From assembly GCA_937995595.1 (NCBI GenBank), contig CALKJW010000005.1:214283-278282 (forward strand): a DNA stretch of 64,000 bases, in the 5' to 3' direction. A program made the position numbers and the translations under genes. Below, one piece after another: positions 39,680 through 49,300 of the stretch. The notes below the pieces were generated by a model that was not told the DNA's origin, did no database searches, and saw only the letters and a list, made by a program, of their open reading frames with translations. Position 1 is the first letter of the stretch. Each line of letters opens with the position of its first letter. Origin of the DNA: an uncultured Phycisphaerales bacterium. GTDB taxonomy: Bacteria; Planctomycetota; Phycisphaerae; Phycisphaerales; UBA1924.

Positions 39680-39710
39680 GACCCCGGCCGTGCGCGAGCG
39701 GGCCGGGATC
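39680..39710 (-). terminator. likely terminator of the tricorn-like protease gene
   Basis: Read on the minus strand, GATCCCGGCC (39710-39701) pairs with GGCCGGGGTC (39689-39680), followed by TTTCTC. One C/A mismatch lies in the stem. It is placed just past the 39773 stop of the protease gene and upstream of hisN. Confidence 0.55.
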
Positions 39711-39772
39711 TGCTTTGCCGATGGAGCGTGTGCCGAATGTTCGCGGCCCGGATGAGCCGCGGCACACAAGTG

Positions 39773-42700
39773 TCACCAGTCGTGCCGCGGGATGCCCATC
39801 TTCGAGCGGTCGGGCGAGGCCGGTCGCGGCGGCGGCTTGAAGCCCTTGGTCGGGATCTCCGCGAGCATCAGGTCGATCGCGGCGTCGAGTTGCGGGTCGC
39901 CGCCGTTCCACATCAGCGCGGGGTCGTCGATCACCTCGATGTCCGGGTCGACGCCGTGCCCCTCGACGCCCCAGTGCCCGTCGAGTTTGTAGAAGCCGAA
40001 GGTCGGCACGGTCATGGAGCCGCCGTCGATGAACCGCGGGTTGCCCGAAATGCCCACCAGCCCGCCCCACGTGCGCGTGCCGATGAGTTTGCCGAGGTTG
40101 TGGTGGCGGAACAGCCACGGGAACATGTCGCCGCCCGAACCCGCCAGCCCGTTGATGAGCATGCACTTGGGCCCCTGGTGCCCGTTGTCGGGCGAGGGCC
40201 AGGCATTCCCGTCGCGCCGCGCCCAGAAGTTCGTCACCGGTCGGTTGAGCAGTTCGACGAAGCGGTGGGGGATCTGCCCGCCGCCGTTCCAGCGCTCGTC
40301 GATGATCATCGCGGCCTTCTGCTTCTGCCCGAAGAACTGCCGGTACAGTTCGCTCTGCCCGTCGACGCCGGTGTTGGGCACGTAGACATACCCGACCTTG
40401 CCGCCGGACCGCTCCTCCACGTACTTCCGCTTGGACTCGATCCACGAGCGGAACCGCAGGCCGACCTCGCTGCCCATCGGCGTGACGAGCACGAGCCGCG
40501 CGTCCTTGTCCAGCGTCGGCTTCTTCGAGACGGTCAGGTACGTCGGCCGTCCCGCCATGCCCACAAACGCCGCCCACGGGTCCTTTCTGGTATCGACGGG
40601 CACGCCGTTGACCTCCAGCAGGTAGTCGCCCTCCGACACGTTCACGCCCGGCTGCGAGAGCGGGCCGACGGCGTCGGAATCCCACGGGCCGCCGCGGTGG
40701 ATGGTGGCGATGCGGTACGCGGGCTGTGCGCCGCTCCGGTCGAGTTCGAAGTCGCAGCCGAGCAGCCCGACGTTCTGGCTCGGCTGGCTCTCGCCGTCGC
40801 CGACGCCCTGGATGTACGCGTGCCCGATGTTCAGTTCGCTGATGAGTTCGCCCAGCACCCACGCGACGTCCTCGCGCGAGGCGCAGTCCTCGATCATCGC
40901 GCCGTAGTGCTCGCGCATCTTCGCCCAGTCCACCCCGTGCAGCGTGGACTCGTAGAAGAAGTCGCGCTGCAGGCGCCACGCCTCGGTGAAGATCTGCCGC
41001 CACTCGTTCCGCGGCTCGATGGTCATCATCATGCCCGCGGTCGAGGGCGTCTGGGCCTTGCCGCCGCCGGCGACGGCGTCGACGATCGTCGCGCCCGGCC
41101 CGCGCATGACCAGCAGTTTCTTGCCGTCGGCCGAGAGCGAGTACGAACCCAGCGCGGTGACGAGTTTCTCTTCCTTCTCGTCGTCCTTGTAGTTGTAGAT
41201 CTTGATGCCGGCGTCGCCGCCGCCACCGCCGCCGCGGCCGCCGGTGCGGGCGAAGATCAGGCGGTCGCCGTCGGCGACCATCAACCCTCCGAAGTTGCCC
41301 GACGGCAGCGGGATCTGGATCGCCCGGGCCTCGAAGCCCTCGATGTCGATCTTCAGGTCCCCGGACTTGTCGGGCTTCTTCGCGTCGGGCTTGGGGTCGT
41401 CGGCCTTCTTGTCATCGGCCGGCGCATCGGACGCGGTCCGGCGTCCGCGCCACTCGCCCTGCTGGTCCTGCACGACCCACGTGCCCGTGCCCTCGCCGTT
41501 CCTGACTTCGCCGCGGATGGTCACGGCCGCGCCGTTCACCGTTGCGACGAACTCGAACGTCCCCGTGTCCCTGCTGAACGTGCCCTCGCCCGAGCCCGCG
41601 CCCATGACCGACGACAGCGACCCGGTCACGCGCCCGTCGGCGCCGACCTTCACCTTCATCGTGAACACCAGCCCGCCGGGAGGGAGGTTCCCGCCCGTGG
41701 CCGTCATCTCCCACGTGCCCGACACGCCGTCGTCGGCCGCGCCGGGTTTGTCGCCGTTGTCCTTCTTCTCCTCCTTCTTGTCGTCCTTCTTCGCCTCTTC
41801 CTTCTTGAGCGTCTCCTCGTCGCTGCGCGTGAGCCACGGGCTCTTCACGTCGCCCCGCAGCGGGACCATGAGCAGCACGCCCGAGTCGGCGTAGATGAAC
41901 GTGCCGTCGATGTCGGAGTAGCGCGGCCGCGAGACATCCTTCCGAGCCGCGTAGAACAGCCAGTCGCCCTTGCGGTCAAACGCCGGCGACGACGCGTCGA
42001 ACATGTTGCTGGTCACCTGCGTCCGCTCGCCGCTCTTGACGTTGTACAGGATCACGCACCCGTTGGCGTTGTCCGAGTCGGCCCGCGCGTAGGTGATCCA
42101 CTGCGAGTCGTGCGACCACGAGAACGACGGCCCGTTCATCCACGGGTCCTTGTCGAACTCCCTGGTCTCCCCGGTCTCGACCGTCGTCAGGTACATCCGG
42201 CCGTTGGCGTCGTGGAAGGCGATGAACTTCGAATCCGGCGACCACGTCGGCGAGTACCGGAACCCCTCGCCCAGACTCGTGAGTTTCCGCGGCGGCGCAT
42301 CCGACCACGGACCGGCCAACGGAGCGGGCTCGTCCTTCTTCTCCTCCGCCGCGGGGCGGCTGTCGGCCGGACGGATGAACAGTTCGTACTCGCCCGGCTC
42401 ATCCGAGAAGTACGCGATCCACTTCCCATCGGGCGACCACGACGGGTCGCGCTCGGCAAAGCCGTCCGTCCGCGTCATGTTGCGCGTCACGCCGTCCTTG
42501 GCCGGCAGCGACCACAACTCGCCCCGCGCCTCCAGCACCACGCGCCGGCCCGTCGGCGAGATCGTCCCGTTGCTGATCAGCGGCGCCGCGTTGACCGTGC
42601 GGGGCCGGATCCGCGGCCGATCGCCGGGGATGGTCACCTTGATCTCGGTCGACTGCCCGCCGGGCAGGTCGAGGCGCATCAGTCTGGACCCGAGTTGGAA

Positions 42701-43558
42701 GACGATGCTGCCGCCCGCCGCGCCGCCCGCCGCGGGGCCGACCGAAGGCCACCGCACGTCGTCGTCGGCGAAGGTCGTCACCTGCGTACGGGCGCCGGTC
42801 GCCACGTCGAACGACCAGATGTTGAGCCGGTGCTCCGGCCCGTTGTCGGAGAGGTAGTACAGCGTCGCGCCGTTGCCCGGCAGCCACATCGGCAGGGTGT
42901 CGGTGCCCTCCCAGTCGGTGACGCGCCGGCTCTGCTTGGTGTCGAGGTTGAACAGCCAGACGTCGGTCGCCATGCCGCCGCGGTAGCGCTTCCACGTGCG
43001 CGTGTCGGTCGAGTGCAGCGTGTACGCCAGCCACTTGCCGTCGGGCGAGATGGAACCGAAAGCGCCGTAAGGCACGGGCAGCCTCTCGGGCATGCCGCCC
43101 TCGGCCGAGGTCACGAACAGTTGCGACTGCCGCGCCAACCCGGCCAGCGCGTTGCTGACGAACATGATCCGCCCGTCCGGCGTCCAGTCGGCGATCGCTT
43201 CCGCGGCCGGGTTGTACGTGACCCGCGTCGGCACGCCCCCGGTGATCGGGATCGTGTAGATGTCCCGGTTCCCGTCGTAGTTGCCGACAAACGCGATCGT
43301 CTTCCCGTCCGCGCTGAACCGCGGCAGCGTTTCGGCCCCCGGGGGGCTGGCAAGCGGAGAGGCAAGGCCGCCGTCACGCGGGGCGATCCACAGGTCGTTG
43401 GCGTACACGAACACGATGTGGTCGGCCGACACGTCGGGGAAGCGGAGCATCGCCGCGTTGGGCGTGACGTCCGCAAAGAGCGGCGCGGCGAACACGGACA
43501 CGGCCACCAACGCCGCGGCGGCGCGGCGACGAACGGGGGTCAGAGCAACGGTGTACAA
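39773..43558 (-). CDS. tricorn-like S41 family protease with beta-propeller and PDZ domains
   Basis: 1261 aa. TTG 43558 was chosen: it has GGAG 8 nt upstream and gives a clear signal peptide (MYTVALTPVRRR, then AAAALVAVSVFAAPLFA). An ATG at 43624 would add 22 residues. The N-terminal half is a TolB/tricorn-type propeller with repeated WSPDGKWIAYFSD-like blades (WSHDSQWITYA, WSPDSKFIAF). A Lys/Glu/Asp-rich linker (about 575-605, KKEEAKKDDKKEEKK) leads into an unusual beta-rich insertion, then a C1 helical part, a PDZ domain (about 955-1045) and the S41 core with GYVYVPNTG, DERWNGGGQIPHRFVE, catalytic INGLAGSGGDMFPW (Ser near 1141) and TWGGLVGISG. Likely an exported oligopeptidase. Confidence 0.87.
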   Translation of the reverse strand: MYTVALTPVRRRAAAALVAVSVFAAPLFADVTPNAAMLRFPDVSADHIVFVYANDLWIAPRDGGLASPLASPPGAETLPRFSADGKTIAFVGNYDGNRDIYTIPITGGVPTRVTYNPAAEAIADWTPDGRIMFVSNALAGLARQSQLFVTSAEGGMPERLPVPYGAFGSISPDGKWLAYTLHSTDTRTWKRYRGGMATDVWLFNLDTKQSRRVTDWEGTDTLPMWLPGNGATLYYLSDNGPEHRLNIWSFDVATGARTQVTTFADDDVRWPSVGPAAGGAAGGSIVFQLGSRLMRLDLPGGQSTEIKVTIPGDRPRIRPRTVNAAPLISNGTISPTGRRVVLEARGELWSLPAKDGVTRNMTRTDGFAERDPSWSPDGKWIAYFSDEPGEYELFIRPADSRPAAEEKKDEPAPLAGPWSDAPPRKLTSLGEGFRYSPTWSPDSKFIAFHDANGRMYLTTVETGETREFDKDPWMNGPSFSWSHDSQWITYARADSDNANGCVILYNVKSGERTQVTSNMFDASSPAFDRKGDWLFYAARKDVSRPRYSDIDGTFIYADSGVLLMVPLRGDVKSPWLTRSDEETLKKEEAKKDDKKEEKKDNGDKPGAADDGVSGTWEMTATGGNLPPGGLVFTMKVKVGADGRVTGSLSSVMGAGSGEGTFSRDTGTFEFVATVNGAAVTIRGEVRNGEGTGTWVVQDQQGEWRGRRTASDAPADDKKADDPKPDAKKPDKSGDLKIDIEGFEARAIQIPLPSGNFGGLMVADGDRLIFARTGGRGGGGGGDAGIKIYNYKDDEKEEKLVTALGSYSLSADGKKLLVMRGPGATIVDAVAGGGKAQTPSTAGMMMTIEPRNEWRQIFTEAWRLQRDFFYESTLHGVDWAKMREHYGAMIEDCASREDVAWVLGELISELNIGHAYIQGVGDGESQPSQNVGLLGCDFELDRSGAQPAYRIATIHRGGPWDSDAVGPLSQPGVNVSEGDYLLEVNGVPVDTRKDPWAAFVGMAGRPTYLTVSKKPTLDKDARLVLVTPMGSEVGLRFRSWIESKRKYVEERSGGKVGYVYVPNTGVDGQSELYRQFFGQKQKAAMIIDERWNGGGQIPHRFVELLNRPVTNFWARRDGNAWPSPDNGHQGPKCMLINGLAGSGGDMFPWLFRHHNLGKLIGTRTWGGLVGISGNPRFIDGGSMTVPTFGFYKLDGHWGVEGHGVDPDIEVIDDPALMWNGGDPQLDAAIDLMLAEIPTKGFKPPPRPASPDRSKMGIPRHDW

Positions 43559-43679
43559 GGAGGGTTCTCCATTGCGGAAACGGTTTACAGGCCAGAGGGT
43601 ACGGTATCCGCGGCCGGTTGCCAAACCGGCGTCCGCGGACTATTGGGCCGTGCTGCCGACCAATCAGGACGCACGCGAC

Positions 43680-43710
43680 TTGACGATCCGTTCACATTCC
43701 GGTCTACTAT
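43680..43710 (+). promoter_or_regulatory. candidate promoter for rny
   Basis: TTGACG (43680-43685) and TACTAT (43705-43710), with a long 19-nt spacer. The local sequence is less GC-rich than its surroundings. It would give a leader of about 470 nt. Confidence 0.35.
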
Positions 43711-44186
43711 GACACGCCCGGGCGAGGCCCCGCCGACCTCGGGAAGAGTTCACTGCCGACCGGCCCCGACAAGCGGGAGACCGCGCGGCTGTTCAGTACG
43801 GGCCTTGAACGGCCTCCCGCGGCGATGGCCGCGGACGCCGGGATGGCGTCCCGTACCCGTCCGACCGGTCTCGCGGCCGAGCCGGGCGGCATAGATCGAG
43901 CCAGTTCTGCGTGCCAGTGCGTTCGGCAAGTCTTGGAGTTTGGACCAGGTCAGCGGTTGGAGGTCCGGGTGATGTACAGGCGACCGGGAATGACCAGTTC
44001 TCGGCGCGGGGTATCCGGCGACCGATCGAGGAATCCGCACCGCAGAACGTCTTGATCCGGTGAACATGCCGCAGCGCAGGGCGACGTCCGCGTCGCCGGC
44101 GCGAGAGGTCCTTGCCCGTCCGCTTGCCCGGCCGAGCGGCGGCGCGACCGTGGCGCTCCCACGGCGCGAGTGCAAAGGACGCGCGC
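43711..44186 (+). promoter_or_regulatory. long gene-free leader before rny
   Basis: 476 nt without a credible coding frame in either direction. Short hairpins are visible, for example GACGCC/GGCGTC at 43835-43851. AAAGGA at 44174-44179 is the rny Shine-Dalgarno. The divergent protease gene starts at 43558, so the whole 628-bp interval also holds its upstream region. Confidence 0.4.
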
Positions 44187-45791
44187 ATGGACGGATTGCA
44201 CACCAACTACATCCTGACGCTGGCGGACCTCTCGGTCCCCGCGGCCGTGGGTATCGCCTTGGCGGCGCTGGCGGTCGGCGTGGCGGTCGGCATGCTCATT
44301 CTGAGCGCCCTCCGTGGCCGGTCGCTGGGTGCGGCGCGGGAAGAGGCCCGCCGGATCGAGGAACGCGCCAGGGACGAGGGCCGGGCGCTGGTCGAGCGGG
44401 CCCGGGTCGAGGCGGAGAAACTCGCGCTCGAGAAGCGGGCGGCCCTTGACGCGGAACTGGAAGAGGGTCGGAAGGAACTCCGCGAGGCGGAGCGCCGGCT
44501 GTCCAAGCGCGAGGACCTGCTGGACAAGAAACTCGACACCCTGACGGCCAAGGAGGAGCACCTCTCTCGCCAGCAGGAGCAACTCAAGGCCCAGGAAGCG
44601 CTGCTCGCGCGGCGCAACGAAGAGGTCGAGGCCCTCCTCCAGCAGCAGAAGGACCGCCTGCTGCAGGTGGCGGGCTTGACGATGGAGCAGGCGCGCCAGG
44701 AACTGCTGGCGCGGATCGAGGGCGACTGCCGCCAGGAGATGGCCAAGGTCGTCGGCAAGATCGTCGAGGAATCGCAGAACGAGGCCAAGGCCAGGGCGCA
44801 GGAAATCACGCTCATGGCCGTGCAGCGCTACGCGACCGAGCACACCGCCGAGAGCACGGTGCGGGCCGTGCCGATCCCCAACGACGACATGAAGGGGCGC
44901 ATCATCGGTCGCGAGGGGCGGAACATCCGCGCCATCGAGAAGGCGACGGGGGTGGACATCATCGTCGACGACACCCCGGGCGTGATCGTCGTCTCGTGCT
45001 TCGACAAGATCCGGCAGGCGGTCGCGGTCGAGGCGCTCAACCGCCTCATCGCCGACGGGCGCATGCACCCCTCGCGCATCGAGGAGGTCGTCGAGAAGGT
45101 CAAGAGCGAGATGAACGAGCGCGTGCTCAAGGCCGGCAAGGACGCGGTGCTCGAGGTGAACCTCCGCGGCCTGCACCCCAAGGTCGTCGAGGCGATGGGC
45201 AAACTGAGTTTCCGCACCTCGTACGGCCAGAACGTGCTGCGGCACTCGATCGAGGTCGCCTACCTCGCGCAGATCATCGCCGACCAGTTGGGGCTCGACG
45301 GCACCGTCGCGCGGCGCGCCGGCTTCCTGCACGACATCGGCAAGGCGATGGACCACGAGATGGAGGGCGGTCACCCCAAGATCGGCATGGACTTCGCAAA
45401 GCAGTACGGCGAAAAGGAGCCGATCCTCAACGTCATCGGCGGGCACCACGGCGACATCCCGTCGACGACGTTCTACACGCCGATCGTCATGGCGGCCGAC
45501 GCGGTGAGCAGCGCGCGGCCGGGCGCGCGGCGCGAGAGCATGGAGAAGTACATCCAGCGGCTCAACGAACTGCAGGACATCGCGCTCAAGCAGCCCGGCG
45601 TGACCGAGGCCTTCGCCATCCAGGCCGGGCGCGAGGTGCGCGTGATGGTCGACGCCAAACGCATCAGCGACGACGAGGCGCAGATGGTCGCCTTCAACAT
45701 CGCCAAGCGCGTCAGCGAGGAGATGACCTTCCCCGGCGAGATCCGCGTGACGGTCCTGCGCGAGACCCGGGCGGTCGAGTTCGCGAGGTAG
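44187..45791 (+). CDS. rny: ribonuclease Y
   Basis: Membrane-anchored endoribonuclease that starts mRNA decay. 534 aa from ATG 44187, preceded by AAAGGA; the 25 upstream open codons are Arg-rich. A TM anchor (about 15-38) is followed by a long coiled coil (about 40-215, AREEARRIEERARDEG and similar). The KH domain has MKGRIIGREGRNIRAIEK (about 230-247). The HD domain has LRHSIEVAYLAQ, then AGFLHDIGKAMDHEMEG (about 376-392) and IGGHHGDI. Length and order match RNase Y closely. The long structured leader could allow autoregulation (inference). Confidence 0.95.
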   Translation: MDGLHTNYILTLADLSVPAAVGIALAALAVGVAVGMLILSALRGRSLGAAREEARRIEERARDEGRALVERARVEAEKLALEKRAALDAELEEGRKELREAERRLSKREDLLDKKLDTLTAKEEHLSRQQEQLKAQEALLARRNEEVEALLQQQKDRLLQVAGLTMEQARQELLARIEGDCRQEMAKVVGKIVEESQNEAKARAQEITLMAVQRYATEHTAESTVRAVPIPNDDMKGRIIGREGRNIRAIEKATGVDIIVDDTPGVIVVSCFDKIRQAVAVEALNRLIADGRMHPSRIEEVVEKVKSEMNERVLKAGKDAVLEVNLRGLHPKVVEAMGKLSFRTSYGQNVLRHSIEVAYLAQIIADQLGLDGTVARRAGFLHDIGKAMDHEMEGGHPKIGMDFAKQYGEKEPILNVIGGHHGDIPSTTFYTPIVMAADAVSSARPGARRESMEKYIQRLNELQDIALKQPGVTEAFAIQAGREVRVMVDAKRISDDEAQMVAFNIAKRVSEEMTFPGEIRVTVLRETRAVEFAR

Positions 45792-45845
45792 CACGGGTTT
45801 GCCGCGCACCAGCCCGCGGCGTCCGGGCCGCGTTACACTGCACGC

Positions 45846-46094
45846 ATGTCCATCCACCAGGTCAAGATCTTCACTGGCACCGAGGGCGCGGTCGGTGATC
45901 TGGAGCACCGCATCAACGACTGGCTCGTCGAAACCAAGGCCCGGGTCGTCAGCATCTTCGGCAACATCGCGCCCCAGTCCGTCCTGCCCGGCGCGTCGGG
46001 GCCCACGCCCCTGCCCGGCGCCGACCACGGCCACTCGCGCCGGTTCGGCCCCTCCGACATCATGGTTGTGGTGGTCTACACCAAGGCCGGCTAG
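45846..46094 (+). CDS. small protein of unknown function
   Basis: 82 aa from ATG 45846, 54 nt after rny. I do not recognise a family with certainty. The sequence is well formed: two amphipathic beta segments (SIHQVKIFTGTEG and DIMVVVVYTKAG) flank a helix (LEHRINDWLVETKARVVSIFG) and a Pro/Gly/His loop (about 47-66), suggesting a compact alpha/beta fold. Codon use matches its neighbours. It may share a transcript with rny. Not membrane-bound, no signal peptide, no Cys. Confidence 0.65.
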   Translation: MSIHQVKIFTGTEGAVGDLEHRINDWLVETKARVVSIFGNIAPQSVLPGASGPTPLPGADHGHSRRFGPSDIMVVVVYTKAG

Positions 46095-46293
46095 CCGCGA
46101 CTTCTGTCACGGCGTTCTCACCGTCTGTGGCCCCCGCCGACCGCCTGCTCGCATGATGCGGGCGCGGTGTCTGTTCGTCCGCTAACCAGTCCTGTCGTTC
46201 AGCGCAAGGGCTTGTCGGTCCGACGATTGGGTGCGGACACGAACGGGACCGGGCGCAGCCCTCCCAGACTGTCCTGTTATCCCGGTCGGATCC

Positions 46294-46330
46294 ATTCATC
46301 CATTGATCCGGATGAACGGATGAATACACT
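46294..46330 (+). promoter_or_regulatory. 32-bp operator-like palindrome over the metH promoter
   Basis: The interval 46294-46325 is a near-perfect palindrome centred at 46309/46310: its left arm reverse-complements to GGATCAATGGATGAAT, and the right arm is GGATGAACGGATGAAT (14 of 16 match). Each arm is two copies of an 8-bp unit GGAT-S-AAY, giving four units in inverted order. A promoter-like TTGATC (46303-46308), 16-nt spacer and TACACT (46325-46330) overlaps it. It ends 47 nt before the metH start, as expected for a repressor site. The regulator is unknown. Confidence 0.65.
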
Positions 46331-46377
46331 TGGGCCGTGGTCAGTGGGTTCCGGATTCTTTGGGAGGCGAACGCTCC

Positions 46378-49300
46378 ATGCCGAGTCGGTTCCTGAGCGA
46401 ACTTGCCCGCCGCGTGCTGGTCTTTGACGGGGCCATGGGCACGTCGATCCACCAGCACGACCTCGATCTGCAGAAGGACTATCTCGGCTGCGAGAACTGC
46501 ACCGACCTCCTGGTCAAGACCCGCCCGGACGTGATCCGCGGCATCCACGAGTCGTTCCTGCGGGTCGGCGCCGACGTCGTCGAGACCGACACGTTCGGGG
46601 CCAACCGCCTCGTGCTGGCCGAGTTCGACATCGCCGACCGGGCGTTCGAGTTGAACAGACTCGCGGTCGACGTCGCGCGCGCCGCGTGCGAGGCCGTCGA
46701 GAGGGAAGACGGACGGCCGCGCTTCGTCGCCGGTTCGATGGGCCCGGGCACCAAACTCGTCACGCTCGGCAACACCGACTGGGACACGATGCTGGCGTCC
46801 TACCGCGAGCAGGCGCTGGGACTGCTGGCGGGCAGGCCGCGCGCCGATGCGAAGCCGGGCGCGGGCGTTGACGTCTTCATCATCGAGACCTGTCAGGACA
46901 TCCTGCAGGTCAAGTGCGCGATCAACGCGGTGCTCGGTGCGCTGCACGAGCGCGGGCTGAGCACCGACGACGTGCCGATCATGGTCTCGGTCACCATCGA
47001 GACGACCGGCACGATGCTTGTCGGAACGAGCATCGAGGGCGCGGCGGCCGCGCTCCGCGGGTACCCGATCCTCTCCCTGGGCCTCAACTGCGCCACCGGC
47101 CCGACGGAGATGGGCGAGCACGTGGCGTGGCTCGGCAGGCACTGGCGCGGCGAGGTCAGCGTGCTGCCCAACGCCGGGCTGCCCGTGCTGGTCGAGGGCC
47201 GCACCGAGTACCCGCTCAAGCCCGAGCCGTTCGCCGAAGCCCTCGCGGCGTTCGTCGAGCGTGACGGCGTCTCGATCGTCGGCGGCTGCTGCGGCACCAT
47301 GCCGGCGCACATCGGCGCGCTGGTGAAGAAAATCGATGAGCGCGGCCTGCGCGACCGGGCCGCGCGACCGGCGCGCGTCGTCGACGCGCCGCGCCCCGCG
47401 GTGTCGAGCCTCTACGGCCCGACCGAGTACCGACAGGACAACTCGTTCCTCATCGTCGGCGAGCGGATGAACGCCTCGGGCAGCAGGAAGTTCAAGCAGT
47501 TGCTCGAGGCCGAGGACTTCGACGGCATCATCTCGCTCGGGCGCGAGCAGATGCGCCACGACGGCGCGCACGTGCTGGACCTCAACGTCGACTACGCCGG
47601 GCGCGACAACGCCCGCGACATGGCCGAGATCGTCAAGCGGCTGGTCCGCCAGGTCGACGCCCCGCTCATGCTCGACTCGACGCAGGTGCGCACGATCGAG
47701 GCCGGCCTCAAGCACGCCGGCGGCAGGTGCATCATCAACAGCGCCAACTTCGAGGACGGCGAGGAGAAGTTCGACGAACTCTGCCGCCTCGCCAGGACGT
47801 ACGGCGCCGGGCTGGTGATCGGCTCGATCGACGAGGACAGGGAAGCCTCGATGGCCCGCACCGCCGACCGCAAACTCGCGATCGCGCAGCGGGCCTTCGA
47901 GCGTGCGACCAGGACCCACGGCCTCGACCCGGCCGACCTGCTCTTCGACCCGCTCGTGCTGCCGGTCTCGACGGGCATGGAGAGCGACCGGCGCAGCGCG
48001 CTGGAGACCATCGAGGGCACGCGCCGCATCATGCAGGCGATGCCCGAGTGCCAGACGTGCGTCGGCCTGTCCAACGTCTCGTTCGGCCTCAAGCCGCAGG
48101 CGCGGATCGTCCTCAACAGCGCGTTCCTGCACGAACTCCGCGCCGCCGGCCTGACCAGCGCGATCGTGCACATGAGCAAGATCCTGCCCGAGAACCGCAT
48201 CCCGCCCGAGCAGTGGCGGGCCGCGATGGACCTGATCTACGACCGGCGGCGCGACGGCTTCGACCCGCTCGCCGCGTTCGTCGAGTTGTTCAAGGACGCC
48301 GGCGGCGCCGGCGCGGCCGCCGCGGCGGCCAAGGCGGACCTCTCGATCGAGGAGCGCCTGCGGGCGCACATCATCGACGGCGAGAAGCAGGGGCTGATCG
48401 AGTCGCTCGAAGAGGCTCGGGCCAAGTACACGCCGCTGGCGATCATCAACGATCACCTGCTCGACGGCATGAAGACCGTCGGCGACCTGTTCGGCTCGGG
48501 ACGCATGCAGTTGCCGTTCGTGCTGCAGAGCGCGGAGGTCATGAAGATGGCCGTCGCGCACCTCGAGCGGTACATGGAGAAGGTCGAGGGCCAGACCAAG
48601 GGCAAGATCGTCCTGGCCACGGTGAAGGGCGACGTGCACGACATCGGAAAGAACCTCGTCGACATCATCCTCAGCAACAACGGCTACACGGTGATCAACC
48701 TCGGCATCAAGCAGCCGATCGCCGAGATCGTCAGAGCCTGGCGCGAGCACAAGGCCGACGCGGTCGGGATGTCCGGCCTGCTGGTCAAGAGCGTGAACGT
48801 CATGGAGGAGAACCTGCACGAGATGAACGCGCAGGGCATCGGCGTTCCCGTGCTGCTCGGCGGCGCGGCCCTCACGCGTCACTACTGCGAGAGCCACCTC
48901 CGGTCCGTCTACAACGGCCCGGTCTTCTACGGCAAGGACGCGTTCGAGGGACTCAGCACCATGGACGGCATCGTCGCCGGCGCCATCGACGTGCTGAACC
49001 GGCAGATCGACGAGCGGCTCGGCAAGCGCAGCAGGGCCGAGGACGTCATCGCGCAGAGCAAGGCCAGACGCGCCGCCGCGCAGGAAGCGGCCCAGGGCGT
49101 GGCCGTGATCGAAGCGCCCGCAGACGCGGCCCGCGGCGTGTCGTGCTGCGCCGCCCACGCGGCGCGACCGGGCGGGAACGGCCGGGCACGCGCCGGCGAC
49201 AGTGGGGGGCGCTCGGCCACGCCCGTGCTGAGTTCCGACGACATCCCCGTCGCGCCGTTCTTCGGCTCGCGAGTCGTCACCGGTATCCCGCTCGACCAGA

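Noticed and set aside
39773..43624. ATG 43624 as the protease start
   Set aside because: It adds 22 non-signal residues; TTG 43558 has a well-placed Shine-Dalgarno and a clean signal peptide.
38861..43894. 1677-codon plus-strand frame opposite the tricorn-like protease
   Set aside because: Antisense shadow; the protease on the minus strand has propeller, PDZ and S41 motifs.
43793..44206. 137-codon minus-strand frame upstream of rny
   Set aside because: Arg/Pro/Ser-rich, no start signal and no domain; treated as non-coding leader DNA.
46095..46377. SAM or cobalamin riboswitch before metH
   Set aside because: No conserved riboswitch core (for example a B12-box-like string) was found; the palindrome explains the region better.
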